The translations under genes and the position numbers were made by a program. Below, piece after piece: positions 13,448 through 22,907 of a stretch of DNA of 35,564 nucleotides. Where the stretch lies: assembly GCF_011058255.1 (NCBI RefSeq), contig NZ_JAALFH010000063.1, positions 1-35,564 on the forward strand, written 5' to 3'. Within the stretch, counting starts at the first letter, position 1. Each line of letters opens with the position of its first letter. This DNA is from Thioalkalivibrio sp. XN8 (GTDB lineage: Bacteria > Pseudomonadota > Gammaproteobacteria > Steroidobacterales > XN24). A model generated the notes under the pieces. It was not told the origin of the DNA. It ran no database searches and saw only the letters and a program-made list of their open reading frames with translations.

Positions 13448-15604
13448 ATGGACATCACCCCCATACTCGACCCCCTGAACGACGCCCAGCGCGAAGCCGT
13501 GACGGCCCCGGCCGACGCGCCGGTGCTGGTGCTGGCGGGGGCCGGCAGCGGCAAGACGCGCGTGCTGGTGCATCGCATCGCCTGGCTGGTGCAGGTCGAG
13601 GGCGTGTCGCCCTGGGGCGTGCTGGCGGTGACCTTCACCAACAAGGCGGCCGGCGAGATGCGGGCGCGGATCGAGCATTTGCTGGGCATGCCGGCGGCGA
13701 ATCTCTGGGTCGGCACCTTCCACGGGCTGGCCCACCGCCTGCTGCGGCTGCACTGGCGCGAGGCGAAGCTGCCGCAGACCTTCACCGTGCTGGACTCGGA
13801 GGACCAGCTGCGGCTGATCCGCCGGCTGCTGAAGTCCATGGAGCTGGACGAGAACCGCTGGGTGCCGCGCGAGGTGCAGTGGTTCATCAACGCGCGCAAG
13901 GACGAGGGGCTGCGGCCGGCGCACCTCGACGCCGGCAATGACCCGAACCGGCGCATGTTCATCCAGCTCTATGAGGCTTACCAGGCGCAGTGCGAGCAGA
14001 GCGGGCTGGTGGATTTCGCCGAGCTGCTGCTGCGGGCGTATGAACTGTGGCAGCACGATCCCCAGCTGCTCGACCATTACCGGCGCCGCTTCCGCCACAT
14101 CCTGGTGGACGAGTTCCAGGACACCAACGCCATCCAGTACGCGTGGCTGAAGCTGCTGGCCGGCAAGGACGGCAAGCCCTTCATCGTCGGCGACGACGAC
14201 CAGAGCATCTATGGCTGGCGCGGCGCGCGGGTGGAGCACATCCGGCGCTTCCGCAAGGACTTTCCGGGCACGAGGATGGTGCGCCTCGAGCAGAACTACC
14301 GCTCCACCGGCAACATCCTCAACGCCGCGAATGCCCTGATCGCCCACAACCGCGAACGGCTCGGCAAGAAACTCTGGACCGAAGGCCGCGAGGGCGACCC
14401 GATCCGCCTGTACGCCGCCTACAACGAGCGCGACGAGGCGGACTTCGTGGTCGGGCGCATCCGCAGCCTGCTGGACCAGGGCACGGCCGCCAACGAGATC
14501 GCCGTGCTGTACCGCTCCAATGCCCAGTCGCGGGTGTTTGAAGAAGCGCTCATCCAGCAGCGCATCCCGTATCGCGTGTACGGGGGCCTGCGCTTCTTCG
14601 AGCGCATGGAAATCAAGGACGCGCTGGCCTACCTCAGGCTGATGGCGAACCGCGACGACGACTCGGCCTTCGAGCGCATCGTCAACCTGCCGACGCGCGG
14701 CATCGGCGCCAAGACGCTGGAGGCGCTGCGCGACTATGCCCGCGCCAACGCGACCTCGATGTGGCGCGCCTCGGGCGCGCTCATCACGGACGGCCTGCCG
14801 GCGCGGGCGGCGCAATGCCTGCGCGCCTTCCTGGTGCTGATCGAGGCCCTGGACAAGGACACCCGCGGGCTGGAGCTGCACGAGCAGGTGGACCACGTGA
14901 TCCAGGCCAGCGGGCTCATCGCGCACCACGGCAAGGAGAAGGGCGAGCGCGGCGAGGCGCGGGTGGAGAACCTGGAGGAACTGGTCAGCGCCGCGCGCGG
15001 CTTCGAGCCGGAGCCCGACTCCGAGATGCGGCCGCTGGACGAGTTCCTGGCCCACGCGGCGCTGGAAGCCGGCGAGAACCAGGGCGGCGCCTGGGAGCAG
15101 TGCGTCCAGATGATGACCCTGCACTCGGCCAAGGGCCTGGAGTTCCCGGTGGTGTTCCTCGCCGGCCTGGAGGACGGCCTGTTCCCGCACAAGCGCAGCC
15201 TGCTGGACCCGGACGGGCTGGAGGAGGAGCGGCGGCTGGCCTACGTCGGCACCACCCGGGCGATGCGCGAGCTGTATCTCAGCTACGCCGAGCAGCGCCG
15301 CCTGCACGGCATCGACAACTACGGCATCCCCTCGCGCTTCATCGGCGAGCTGCCGCCGGAGCTGGTGGAGGAGATCCGGCCGGCGGCCAAGATCTCGCGC
15401 CCCGTCGCGGCGCCCGCCGGCCGCTTCCGGGAAGAGGCGCCGTCCGGCATCCGGCTCGGCCAGCGGGTGCGGCACGGCCAGTTCGGCGAGGGCGTGGTGC
15501 TCAGCCACGAGGGCCACGGCAGCCATGCCCGGGTGCAGGTGAACTTCGAGGACGCCGGGCCGAAATGGCTGGTGCTGGCCTACGCGCGCCTGGAACTGAT
15601 GTAA
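13448..15604 (+). CDS. uvrD: DNA helicase II, UvrD/Rep/PcrA family (SF1A)
   Basis: 718 residues, the expected length. The motifs appear in order: Q-motif LNDAQREAV (10-18), Walker A AGAGSGKT (30-37), VTFTNKAAGEM (motif Ia), DEFQDT (221-226, Walker B), VGDDDQSIYGWRGA (motif III), LEQNYRST (motif IV), TLHSAKGLEFPVVF (motif V) and YVGTTRAMREL (motif VI). It unwinds DNA 3'-5' in mismatch and nucleotide excision repair. The C-terminal tail ends in a Tudor-like segment (GQRVRHGQFGEGVVL) that contacts RNA polymerase in UvrD/PcrA. It is the first backbone gene right of the island. Confidence 0.96.
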   Translation: MDITPILDPLNDAQREAVTAPADAPVLVLAGAGSGKTRVLVHRIAWLVQVEGVSPWGVLAVTFTNKAAGEMRARIEHLLGMPAANLWVGTFHGLAHRLLRLHWREAKLPQTFTVLDSEDQLRLIRRLLKSMELDENRWVPREVQWFINARKDEGLRPAHLDAGNDPNRRMFIQLYEAYQAQCEQSGLVDFAELLLRAYELWQHDPQLLDHYRRRFRHILVDEFQDTNAIQYAWLKLLAGKDGKPFIVGDDDQSIYGWRGARVEHIRRFRKDFPGTRMVRLEQNYRSTGNILNAANALIAHNRERLGKKLWTEGREGDPIRLYAAYNERDEADFVVGRIRSLLDQGTAANEIAVLYRSNAQSRVFEEALIQQRIPYRVYGGLRFFERMEIKDALAYLRLMANRDDDSAFERIVNLPTRGIGAKTLEALRDYARANATSMWRASGALITDGLPARAAQCLRAFLVLIEALDKDTRGLELHEQVDHVIQASGLIAHHGKEKGERGEARVENLEELVSAARGFEPEPDSEMRPLDEFLAHAALEAGENQGGAWEQCVQMMTLHSAKGLEFPVVFLAGLEDGLFPHKRSLLDPDGLEEERRLAYVGTTRAMRELYLSYAEQRRLHGIDNYGIPSRFIGELPPELVEEIRPAAKISRPVAAPAGRFREEAPSGIRLGQRVRHGQFGEGVVLSHEGHGSHARVQVNFEDAGPKWLVLAYARLELM

Positions 15605-15639
15605 CATCGGCAGCGCCGCCCAGGCCGGAATACCAACAC

Positions 15640-17052
15640 ATGAAGATCCTCATCCTCGGCGCGGGCACGGTCGGCTCCACCGCCGCCGAGTCGCTCTCCG
15701 ACGAAAACGAGATCACCGTCGTCGACCTCAACGGCCGGCTGCTGGCCGAGCTGCAGGACCGGCTCGACATCCGCACGGTGCAGGGCCATGCCTCGCACCC
15801 CCGGGTGCTCGAGAAGGCGGGCGCCGCCGACGCCGACATCCTGGTGGCGCTGACCGACAGCGACGAGACCAACATGGTCGCCTGCCAGATCGCCTTCAGC
15901 CTCTACCGCACGCCGGTCCGCATCGCGCGCATCCGCGCCGCGGAGTACACCTCCCGCCAGGAACTGTTCGGCGCCAAGGCCGTGCCGGTCGACACCATCA
16001 TCAGCCCGGAGCAGCTCGTCACGGAGCACATCGAGCAGCTGATCCATTATCCGGGCGCCCACCAGGTGTTGGACTTTGCCGACGGCAGGGTGCGCCTGGT
16101 GGGCCTGAAGGCCAAGGCCGGCGGGCCACTGATCGGGCAGGAGCTGCGCGAGCTGCGCCGGCACATCCCGCACACCGACGCCCGCGTGGCGGCCATCTAC
16201 CGCCAGAGCAGCATCCCGCCGGTGGGGAACGAGGAGCCCCTCTACGAGACCATCCTGCCGGAGGGCGACACGGTCATCCGGGAAAACGACCTGGTGTTCT
16301 TCCTTGCCGCGCGCAAGGACATCCGGGTGATGATGAGCGAATTGCTGAAGCTGGAGCACCCGGCGCGCAGCATCATGATCGCCGGCGGCGGCCACATCGG
16401 CTTCGAGCTGGCGCGGCGGCTGGAGAACACCAACCGCGTCAAGGTCATCGAGCGGGATTACGACCGGGCCCGCTACATCTCCGAGCGGCTCAAGCACGCC
16501 GTGGTCCTGACGGGTGACACCGTGGACGAGAAGCTGCTGCTTGAGGAGAACATCGACAAGGTGGACGTGTTCTGCGCGCTCACCAGCGCCGAGGAGGCGA
16601 ACATCCTGTCCTCCTTCCTCGCCAAACGGATGGGCGCCTCGCGCGTGATTGCGCTGATCAACCGGCCGTCCTACGCCAAGCTGGTCGAGAACCAGTACGT
16701 CGACATCGCCGTCTCGCCCCAGGAGATCACCCTCAGCGCGCTGCTGGCCAAGGTCCGCGGCATGCGGCTCGACGTCGGCCAGGTGCACGCCCTGCGCAGC
16801 GGCACCGCGGAAGCCATCGAAGCCGTGGCGCATGGCGACGACAAGACCTCGAAGGTGGTCGGCAAGCGCATCGAGGAGGTGCCCCTGCCGCCGGGCACCA
16901 CCATCGGCGCCATCGTCCGGGAGAACGACGTCCTGATGGCCCACCACGACACGGAGATCCTGCGCGAAGACCACGTCATCCTGTTCCTCACCGATCGCAG
17001 CCAGATCCCCGCCGTGGAGAAGCTGTTCCAGGTGAGCGTGACCTACACCTGA
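15640..17052 (+). CDS. trkA: Trk system K+ uptake regulatory protein TrkA
   Basis: 470 residues with duplicated RCK architecture: two Rossmann NAD(H)-binding domains (ILGAGTVGSTAAE near residue 5; IAGGGHIGFELARR near residue 247), each followed by a C-terminal TrkA_C domain. It forms the cytoplasmic gating ring of the Trk channel. ATG 15640 gives the standard N-terminus MKILILGAGTVG. It is followed 15 bases later by trkH, so channel and gate are co-transcribed. Confidence 0.96.
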   Translation: MKILILGAGTVGSTAAESLSDENEITVVDLNGRLLAELQDRLDIRTVQGHASHPRVLEKAGAADADILVALTDSDETNMVACQIAFSLYRTPVRIARIRAAEYTSRQELFGAKAVPVDTIISPEQLVTEHIEQLIHYPGAHQVLDFADGRVRLVGLKAKAGGPLIGQELRELRRHIPHTDARVAAIYRQSSIPPVGNEEPLYETILPEGDTVIRENDLVFFLAARKDIRVMMSELLKLEHPARSIMIAGGGHIGFELARRLENTNRVKVIERDYDRARYISERLKHAVVLTGDTVDEKLLLEENIDKVDVFCALTSAEEANILSSFLAKRMGASRVIALINRPSYAKLVENQYVDIAVSPQEITLSALLAKVRGMRLDVGQVHALRSGTAEAIEAVAHGDDKTSKVVGKRIEEVPLPPGTTIGAIVRENDVLMAHHDTEILREDHVILFLTDRSQIPAVEKLFQVSVTYT

Positions 17053-17067
17053 CGCGACGCCAGTTTC

Positions 17068-18597
17068 GTGAACGGTCTCGTCGTACTGCGCATCATCGGC
17101 CTGTTGCTGGCCCTGTTCAGCCTGACCATGCTGCCGCCGGCCGTGGTGGCATGGATCTACGGCGACGGCGGGGGGGCGGCATTCCTCCAGGCCTTCCTCA
17201 TCATCCTCGCCGCGGGGCTCGCGCTGTACCTGCCCCTGCGCCGACACCGGGCCGAGCTGCGCATCCGCGACGGCTTCCTGGTGGTGGCGGGTTTCTGGGT
17301 GGTGCTCGGCTTTGCCGGCGCCGTACCGCTGCTGCTGGTGGAAATGCCGGACATGAGTTTCACGGACGCGGTGTTCGAAGCGGTGTCAGGCTTCACGACC
17401 ACCGGGGCCACCGTCCTCAGCGGCCTCGACACCCTGCCGCACTCCGTCCTGTGGTACCGCCAGCAAACGCATTGGTTCGGCGGCATGGGGATCATCGTGC
17501 TGGCCGTCGCGATCCTGCCCGTGCTCGGTATTGGCGGCATGCAGCTCTACCGGGCCGAAACGCCGGGCCCGATGAAAGACACCAAGCTCACGCCGCGCAT
17601 CACCGAGACAGCCAAGGCCCTGTGGATCACCTATGTGCTGCTCACCACCATCTGCGCCATAGCCTACAACCTGGCGGGCATGGAGTGGTTCGACGCAATT
17701 GGGCACGCGTTCAGCACGATCGCTACGGCCGGGTTCTCCACCCACGACGCCAGCTTCGGCCACTACAATAGCCCGCTGCTCGAATGGCTCGGCGCCCTGT
17801 TCATGCTGCTCGGCGCCACCAGCTTCGCGCTGCATTTCTACGCCATGCGGCGGGTTATTCCCGACATCCGGTTCCAGGTGCAGGGCGGGCGCCCCCGTTT
17901 CGAGTGGCCGCACCGGCGTCGGGTTTCCTGGTCCGATGCAATCAACGGCTACCTGCAGGACCCGGAATTCCGCGCCTTCCTGATCATCCAGGCCGGCCTC
18001 ATCGCCACCATCGCCGGCTACCTCGCATTGAAGGGGCATCACACACCCGGCGAGTCACTGACCAAGGCGGTCTTCCAGTCGGTCTCCGTGGGCACGACCA
18101 CCGGATTCGCGTCTGCAGATTTCTCCGTTTGGCCCGGCGCACTGCCGGTGCTGCTGATCCTGGCCAGCTTCATCGGCGGGTGTGCGGGGTCCACCTCCGG
18201 AGGCATGAAGGTGCTGCGCTGGCTGCTGATCGTCAAGCAGGGCTGGCGGGAGCTGGCGCGCCTGCTGCATCCCAACGCCGTGATGACCGTGCGGCTCGGC
18301 GACCGCGGCGTGCCGAGCCGGGTCACGGAGGCCATTTGGGGGTTTTTCTCGGTGTACGTGGTGGTGTTCTGTCTCCTGATGGCAGCCATGATGTTCATTG
18401 GCCTCGACCAGGTGACCGCCTTCTCGGCCGTGGCCGCCACGCTGAACAACCTCGGCCCCGGCCTGGGGGAGGTGAGTTCTACCTTCGCGTCGGTGCCGGC
18501 CGCGGCGAAGTGGGTGGGCGTGCTGGGCATGATCCTCGGGCGGCTCGAGATCTTCACCCTGCTGGTGCTGCTAACGCCGGAGTTCTGGCGGCGCTGA
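17068..18597 (+). CDS. trkH: TrkH-family potassium uptake channel
   Basis: 509-residue membrane protein of the SKT superfamily. Four pore-loop repeats are visible, with filter-like segments FTTTGATV, IATAGFST, GTTTGFAS and LNNLGPG. It conducts K+ through the inner membrane and is gated by TrkA. Start is GTG 17068, without a strong Shine-Dalgarno, suggesting coupling to trkA. The TPR gene's ATG overlaps its stop (TGATG). Confidence 0.95.
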   Translation: MNGLVVLRIIGLLLALFSLTMLPPAVVAWIYGDGGGAAFLQAFLIILAAGLALYLPLRRHRAELRIRDGFLVVAGFWVVLGFAGAVPLLLVEMPDMSFTDAVFEAVSGFTTTGATVLSGLDTLPHSVLWYRQQTHWFGGMGIIVLAVAILPVLGIGGMQLYRAETPGPMKDTKLTPRITETAKALWITYVLLTTICAIAYNLAGMEWFDAIGHAFSTIATAGFSTHDASFGHYNSPLLEWLGALFMLLGATSFALHFYAMRRVIPDIRFQVQGGRPRFEWPHRRRVSWSDAINGYLQDPEFRAFLIIQAGLIATIAGYLALKGHHTPGESLTKAVFQSVSVGTTTGFASADFSVWPGALPVLLILASFIGGCAGSTSGGMKVLRWLLIVKQGWRELARLLHPNAVMTVRLGDRGVPSRVTEAIWGFFSVYVVVFCLLMAAMMFIGLDQVTAFSAVAATLNNLGPGLGEVSSTFASVPAAAKWVGVLGMILGRLEIFTLLVLLTPEFWRR

Positions 18598-18923
18598 TGC
18601 GGGCGGCGCTGGAAAAACTGCTGGCGGACGGACGTGACGACGCGCTGTTGCGCTTCTCCCTGGGCAACGCCTGCCTCAAGGAAGCGGACGCGGCCGCGGC
18701 GGCGGGCCACTTCCGCCGCGCCGTGGAACATGATCCGGGCTATTCGGCGGCGTGGAAGCTGCTCGGCCGCGCCCTGGCGGAACAGGGGGACCGCGCCGGC
18801 GCGGCCTCGGCCTGGCAAAACGGCATCGAAGCCGCCGAGGCGCGCGGCGACGTGCAGGCGGCGAAGGAAATGCAGGTGTTCCTGAAGCGGCTGCGCAAGC
18901 ACAGCGGCGGCGCAAGCGCCTGA
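18597..18923 (+). CDS. Small tetratricopeptide-repeat protein coupled to trkH
   Basis: 108 residues containing two to three TPR-like helical pairs (LRFSLGNACLKEADAAAAAG; AWKLLGRALAEQGDRAGAA) and a basic tail (LKRLRKHSGG). The ATG shares a base with the trkH stop, a classic translational-coupling arrangement. TPRs act as protein-binding scaffolds; no catalytic motif is present. Partner unknown. The short length and high Ala content make finer classification impossible. Confidence 0.8.
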   Translation: MRAALEKLLADGRDDALLRFSLGNACLKEADAAAAAGHFRRAVEHDPGYSAAWKLLGRALAEQGDRAGAASAWQNGIEAAEARGDVQAAKEMQVFLKRLRKHSGGASA

Positions 18924-18928
18924 GCGGG

Positions 18929-18947
18929 GACCGGCCTGCCGCCGGTC
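18929..18947. terminator. Possible hairpin terminator between convergent genes
   Basis: GACCGGC-CTGCC-GCCGGTC, a 7-bp perfect stem in the 37-bp gap between the TPR gene (+) and the glycosyltransferase (-). There is no T-tract, so intrinsic termination is uncertain. Confidence 0.35.
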
Positions 18948-18960
18948 GTCCGGCGCCGCG

Positions 18961-19956
18961 TCAGACCGGCTCGAGATAGCTGCAGAACTGTTCCGTCGCG
19001 CGTTCCCAGGTATGGCCCAGCGCGTGCTCGCGGCAGGCGCGGCGATCCAGCCGCAGCGCACGCTCGACCGCCTGTTCCAGGTCTTCGTCGAGCACGCCGC
19101 TCACGTCCTCGGCCACCACGTCCCGCGGCCCCGGCACGGGGTAGGCAGCCACCGGCAGCCCGCAGGCCATCGCCTCCAGCAGCACGATCCCGAAGGTGTC
19201 GGTGCGGCTGGGGAAGACGAACACGTCGGCCGACGCCAGCCAGGTCGCGAGGTCCTCGCCGTACTTGGGGCCGACGAAGTTGACCTCCGGCCAGGCCTGG
19301 CGGAAGGAATCGAGTGCCGGGCCGCCGCCGACGACCCACTTGGTGCCCGGCGTGCGCAAACGGAGGAAAGCCTCGATGTTCTTCTCCACCGAGACGCGTC
19401 CCATGTACATCAGGTGCGGCCCCGCACCGGGGAGTTCGCCGCGCAGCTCCGGGCGGAACAGGCCGGTGTCCACCCCGCGGCCCCAGACGACCGGGTTGTG
19501 AAAGCCCCGCCCGGCCAGCTCGTCCTGCTGGGTACGCGTCGGGACCAGGGTCCGCTGCCCGGCGTCGTGAAACCAACGCAGCATGCGCCAGGTCCAGTCG
19601 ACCGGGATGGGCGCGCGCAGGCGCACGTATTCCGGGAAGCGCGTGTGAAAGGAGGTAGTGAAGACCTGGCCGCGCTCGCGACACCAGCGCCGCCCGGCCA
19701 GGCCGATCGGACCCTCGGTGGCGATGTGGACGGCGTCCGGCGCGAAGTCGTCCAGGATTCGCCCCACCCGGCGTTTCGGCCAGGCCGCGAGGCGGATCTC
19801 CGGATAGGTCGGGCAGGGAAAGGTGCGAAACGGCATCGGCGTGACCGCCCGCACGGTGTGACCGGCTGCTTCCAGGCAGCGCGTGGTCTCCCGGAGGGTG
19901 CGCACCACGCCGTTGGTCTGGGGCAGCCAGGCGTCGGTGACGAGCGCTATCCTCAC
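18961..19956 (-). CDS. Glycosyltransferase family 4 (GT-B fold)
   Basis: 331 residues. The N-terminal GT-B half begins VRIALVTDAWLPQTNGVVRTL, here seen as ALVTDAWLPQ and NGVVRTL, with the glycine-rich acceptor loop. The C-terminal half holds YMGRVSVEKNIEAFL and the EX7E-type donor site (FGIVLLEAMACGLPV). It resembles the MgtA/PimB-like glycosyltransferases that modify diacylglycerol or lipid carriers; the substrate is not predictable. GTG 19956-19954 overlaps the upstream phosphoesterase stop by 4 bases (GTGA), so the two are coupled. The pairing suggests a glycolipid or lipid A-related envelope role. Confidence 0.88.
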   Translation of the reverse strand: MRIALVTDAWLPQTNGVVRTLRETTRCLEAAGHTVRAVTPMPFRTFPCPTYPEIRLAAWPKRRVGRILDDFAPDAVHIATEGPIGLAGRRWCRERGQVFTTSFHTRFPEYVRLRAPIPVDWTWRMLRWFHDAGQRTLVPTRTQQDELAGRGFHNPVVWGRGVDTGLFRPELRGELPGAGPHLMYMGRVSVEKNIEAFLRLRTPGTKWVVGGGPALDSFRQAWPEVNFVGPKYGEDLATWLASADVFVFPSRTDTFGIVLLEAMACGLPVAAYPVPGPRDVVAEDVSGVLDEDLEQAVERALRLDRRACREHALGHTWERATEQFCSYLEPV

Positions 19957-20750
19957 GCAGCGGTCTCCAGCGGCGCCGCGACGGGTTCGCGGCCGCGAAT
20001 CTCCGCCCAGTGCAGCAGCTCCAGGCGGCCGTCGCGATGCTCGGCGAGCGCCGAGCAGCTCTCCACCCAGTCGCCGTCGTTGCAGTACAGCACGTCGTCG
20101 ACCATGCGCACCTCCGGACGGTGGATGTGACCGCAGACCAGGCCGTCCACGCCTTCCTCGCGCGCCGCTCGCGCCACGGCCTGTTCGAAGTCGCCGATGT
20201 ACTGTACCGCGTTCTTGACCCGGTGCTTGAGGAAAGCCGCCAGCGACCAGTAGCCGTAGCCGAACTGGCGCCGGAAGGCGTTCAGGTAGCGGTTGAGCCA
20301 GATGAGGAAATCGTAGGCGTGGGCGCCGACCCGCGCCAGCCAGGGACTGCAGCGCACCACGCCGTCGAACTCGTCGCCGTGCAGGACCAGCAGGCGGCGG
20401 CCGTCCGCGGTCTGGTGGATGCTGCGCTCGCGGATCTCGATATTGCCGAAGACGGTGTCGAGGTGATCGCGGAACAGCTCGTCGTGATTGCCCGGCACGT
20501 ACACCACCCGGGTGCCGTGGCGCGCCATCCCGAGGACCGTGCGCAGCACGTCGTTGTGCTCCTGCGGCCAGTAGAAGCCCCGCTTGAGGCTCCAGAAGTC
20601 GACGATGTCGCCGACCAGGTAGAGGGTGTCGCAACGCACCGAACGCAGGAAATCGAGCAGCATGCCTGCCTGGCAGCCGCGCGAGCCGAGGTGGACGTCA
20701 GAGATGAACACGGTACGGAAATTCAGCGGACGCAGGTTGTGGACGGACAT
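19953..20750 (-). CDS. LpxH-like calcineurin-type phosphoesterase
   Basis: 265 residues. All metallophosphoesterase blocks are present: ISDVHLGS, GDIVDFW, PGNHDE, LHGDEFD and CGHIHRPE, giving a two-metal centre. It resembles UDP-2,3-diacylglucosamine diphosphatase family proteins but has the extended middle (RQFGYGYWSLAAFLK) of the LpxH-related group often paired with a GT4 glycosyltransferase. ATG 20750-20748 is supported by GGAGG about 6 bases upstream. It may not be the housekeeping LpxH; substrate inferred. Confidence 0.85.
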   Translation of the reverse strand: MSVHNLRPLNFRTVFISDVHLGSRGCQAGMLLDFLRSVRCDTLYLVGDIVDFWSLKRGFYWPQEHNDVLRTVLGMARHGTRVVYVPGNHDELFRDHLDTVFGNIEIRERSIHQTADGRRLLVLHGDEFDGVVRCSPWLARVGAHAYDFLIWLNRYLNAFRRQFGYGYWSLAAFLKHRVKNAVQYIGDFEQAVARAAREEGVDGLVCGHIHRPEVRMVDDVLYCNDGDWVESCSALAEHRDGRLELLHWAEIRGREPVAAPLETAA

Positions 20751-21027
20751 GAAAAGCCTCCAGCACTTGCCCGCCGGCACCATCGCGCCTTACCGTTACC
20801 GTCGCGTCTCCGGGAGGTGACAATTCCATGTACCGCCCAGAATCCCACCAACCCCGGCATGTATGGCCATTTTCTTTTATATATTCCCACTTAGTGGGGT
20901 TTGACTATCGGGTGGGAATCTATGGTCCTCAATGGGCTCATGGAGCGCGCTTCGTGGTTACACTCGATTTTTCGGGGGCTTATGTGATCGACTTCGAGTC
21001 GAGTCTGCACTCCACCAGGGGCGCTGC
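20751..21027. other. 277-bp noncoding gap with AT-rich block and CCCAC/GTGGG repeats
   Basis: Between the divergent phosphoesterase (-) and dtd (+). No credible gene was seen. An AT-rich block (TTTTATATATT around 20873-20884) is followed by ATTCCCAC (20883-20890), GTGGGG (20894-20899) and GTGGGAAT (20912-20919). The first can pair with either of the others. TTGACT (20901-20906) could be a -35 but the TATGGT at 20921 is only 14 bases away. A small hairpin CGACT-TCG-AGTCG lies at about 20989-21001. It probably contains the dtd promoter and an operator. Confidence 0.4.
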
Positions 21028-21495
21028 ATGATCGCGCTGCTCCAGCGCGTGCTGGAGGCCTCCGTGCGGGTGGACGGTGAGACCATCGCCGCCATCGGCC
21101 CGGGGTTGCTGGTGCTGGCGGCCGTCGAGCGCGGCGATACCGCGGCCCAGGCCGAGCGCCTGGCGGAGCGGATCGTCGGCTACCGGGTGTTCGAGGATCC
21201 GGAAGGCCGCATGAAACTGGCGCTGGCGGACACCGGCGGCGGGCTGCTGCTGGTGTCGCAGTTCACGCTGGCTGCCGACACCCGCAAGGGCATGCGCCCG
21301 AGCTTTACCCCGGCAGCCGACCCGGCGGACGGGGAGCGCCTGTTCGAAGCCCTGGCGGCCGCGGCCCGCCGCCGCCATGCGCCGGTCGAAACCGGGCGCT
21401 TCGGGGCTCACATGGAGGTTGCGCTGGTGAACGACGGGCCGGTCACGCTGTGGCTGCAGGCGCGCCCGGACGGCAGCAACAACCGCGCGACTTAG
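21028..21495 (+). CDS. dtd: D-aminoacyl-tRNA deacylase
   Basis: 155 residues, slightly longer than the usual 145 because of a polar C-terminal tail ([11 protein letters not shown]). The start [17 protein letters not shown] is typical. The active-site motif [20 protein letters not shown] contains the conserved SQFTL, and [13 protein letters not shown] contains the Gly-cisPro-type loop (NxGPVT). It removes D-amino acids and glycine mischarged on tRNA. It precedes tatA by 59 bases in the same direction. Confidence 0.95.
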   Translation: MIALLQRVLEASVRVDGETIAAIGPGLLVLAAVERGDTAAQAERLAERIVGYRVFEDPEGRMKLALADTGGGLLLVSQFTLAADTRKGMRPSFTPAADPADGERLFEALAAAARRRHAPVETGRFGAHMEVALVNDGPVTLWLQARPDGSNNRAT

Positions 21496-21554
21496 CGTAT
21501 GATTGCCTGCCTTGCGGGCCGGCTCGGCCCTGAACCGTTGAACCGGAGGATTAC

Positions 21555-21797
21555 ATGGGTCTCGGTGGCATCAGTCTGTGGCAATTGCTGATCATTCTCT
21601 TGATCGTCGTCCTGATCTTCGGCACCAAGCGGCTGAAGAACATCGGCTCGGATCTCGGCGGCGCCGTGAAGGGCTTCCGCAATTCCATGCAGGACGGGGA
21701 GTCCGAGGCGGAGAAGGAGCAACTTGCCGACCAGAGCAAGCCCGACGCCGACTTCCCTGAAAACAAGGCCAAGGAAAAGGACGAGACCAAGGCCTGA
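21555..21797 (+). CDS. tatA: Sec-independent translocase subunit TatA
   Basis: 80 residues: an N-terminal membrane helix ([18 protein letters not shown]), then the amphipathic helix starting [19 protein letters not shown], and a charged acidic/lysine tail. FGTKRL is the family hinge. TatA forms the size-variable pore for folded Tat substrates. GGAGG lies upstream of the ATG. First of the tatABC set. Confidence 0.96.
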   Translation: MGLGGISLWQLLIILLIVVLIFGTKRLKNIGSDLGGAVKGFRNSMQDGESEAEKEQLADQSKPDADFPENKAKEKDETKA

Positions 21798-21802
21798 CGC
21801 CG

Positions 21803-22159
21803 ATGTTCGACATCGGGTTCTGGGAACTATCGCTGATCATGCTGCTGGCCCTGCTGATCCTGGGGCCCGAGCGGCTGCCCGGCATCGTCAGCACGATCGG
21901 CAACTGGGCGGGCCGCGCCAAGTTCATGGCGCGGAGCCTGCGCATGCAGGTGGAACGCGAGCTCGCCAAAGAGGTCGAGCTCAAGGAAGGCAAGTCCGGC
22001 GCCGCGAAGAAACCGGCGCCGCCGAAGACGCCGGTGCAGGAAGCTGCCGAAGCGGCCCAGCAGGCCGAAGAGGAAGCGCTCGCGGCAGCCAGCGACAAGC
22101 AGCGCGACGCGGCCGCTGAGGTAAAGGACAAGCCGGATGAGCGAGCCGGAAAAGAGTAG
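21803..22159 (+). CDS. tatB: Sec-independent translocase subunit TatB
   Basis: 118 residues beginning [20 protein letters not shown], the TatB pattern with the conserved Glu in the helix, then GPERLPG and an amphipathic helix. A long Ala/Glu/Lys-rich coil follows. TatB forms the twin-arginine receptor with TatC. It overlaps tatC by 23 bases. Confidence 0.95.
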   Translation: MFDIGFWELSLIMLLALLILGPERLPGIVSTIGNWAGRAKFMARSLRMQVERELAKEVELKEGKSGAAKKPAPPKTPVQEAAEAAQQAEEEALAAASDKQRDAAAEVKDKPDERAGKE

Positions 22160-22907
22160 CGGCCTGGGCGAGGGCACCCTGCTGTCTCACCTGATGGAGC
22201 TGCGCAACCGGCTCCTGAAGATGGTGATCGTCATCCTGGTGCTGTTCGTCTGCCTGGTGCCCTTCGCCGAGCACCTGTTCACCCTCGTCGCCACGCCGCT
22301 GATGGACCGGCTGCCCGAAGGCACCAGCATGATCGCGACCCAGGTCGCCTCCCCTTTCCTGACGCCGTTCAAGCTGTCGCTGGCGGTCGCCGTGTTCCTG
22401 GCGATGCCGTTCCTGCTCTACCAGGCCTGGGCCTTCGTGGCGCCCGGGCTGTACAAGCACGAGCGGCGGCTGATGCTGCCGCTGATGGCCTCGAGCATCC
22501 TGCTGTTCTACGCCGGCGTGGCCTTCGCCTATTACGTGGTGTTCCCGCTGATGTTCGGCTTTTTCACGGCGGTGGCGCCCTCCGGGGTGGCGGTGATGAC
22601 CGACATCACGGCCTACCTGGATTTCGTGCTGGCGCTGTTTTTCGCCTTCGGCCTCGCTTTCGAGGTGCCGGTGGCGACGGTGCTCGCGGTGTGGGCGGGC
22701 TTCACGACCCCGGCCAAGCTGGGCCAGAAGAGGCCCTACGTCCTCCTCAGCGCCTTTGTCCTCGGGATGCTGCTGACCCCGCCCGACATCATCTCGCAGA
22801 CGCTGCTGGCGGTCCCGGTCTACATCCTGTTCGAGGCGGGCATCATCATGGCCCGGATCATGGTGCCGGGGCACAAGGAAGTGGAGGCGCAGCAGCGCGA
22901 AAGCTAG
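22137..22907 (+). CDS. tatC: Sec-independent translocase subunit TatC
   Basis: 256 residues with six membrane helices. The signature start [14 protein letters not shown] (Glu contacting the twin-arginine motif) and [13 protein letters not shown] are present, as is [25 protein letters not shown] ([17 protein letters not shown] core). The ATG lies within the end of tatB. Its stop overlaps by 4 bases the stop of the convergent DUF1244 gene. Confidence 0.96.
   Translation: MSEPEKSSGLGEGTLLSHLMELRNRLLKMVIVILVLFVCLVPFAEHLFTLVATPLMDRLPEGTSMIATQVASPFLTPFKLSLAVAVFLAMPFLLYQAWAFVAPGLYKHERRLMLPLMASSILLFYAGVAFAYYVVFPLMFGFFTAVAPSGVAVMTDITAYLDFVLALFFAFGLAFEVPVATVLAVWAGFTTPAKLGQKRPYVLLSAFVLGMLLTPPDIISQTLLAVPVYILFEAGIIMARIMVPGHKEVEAQQRES

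Noticed and set aside
13361-15607. Reverse-strand open frame of about 750 codons opposite uvrD
   Set aside because: No recognisable domain; the forward strand carries all SF1 helicase motifs in order.
19957-20634. Extension of the glycosyltransferase frame upstream of GTG 19956
   Set aside because: Overlaps the entire LpxH-like gene and has no family similarity; the GTGA overlap defines the start.
20883-20919. MraZ-type GTGGG operator
   Set aside because: The GTGGG copies are 18 bases apart rather than at the regular short spacing expected, and no mraZ or division-cluster gene is near.
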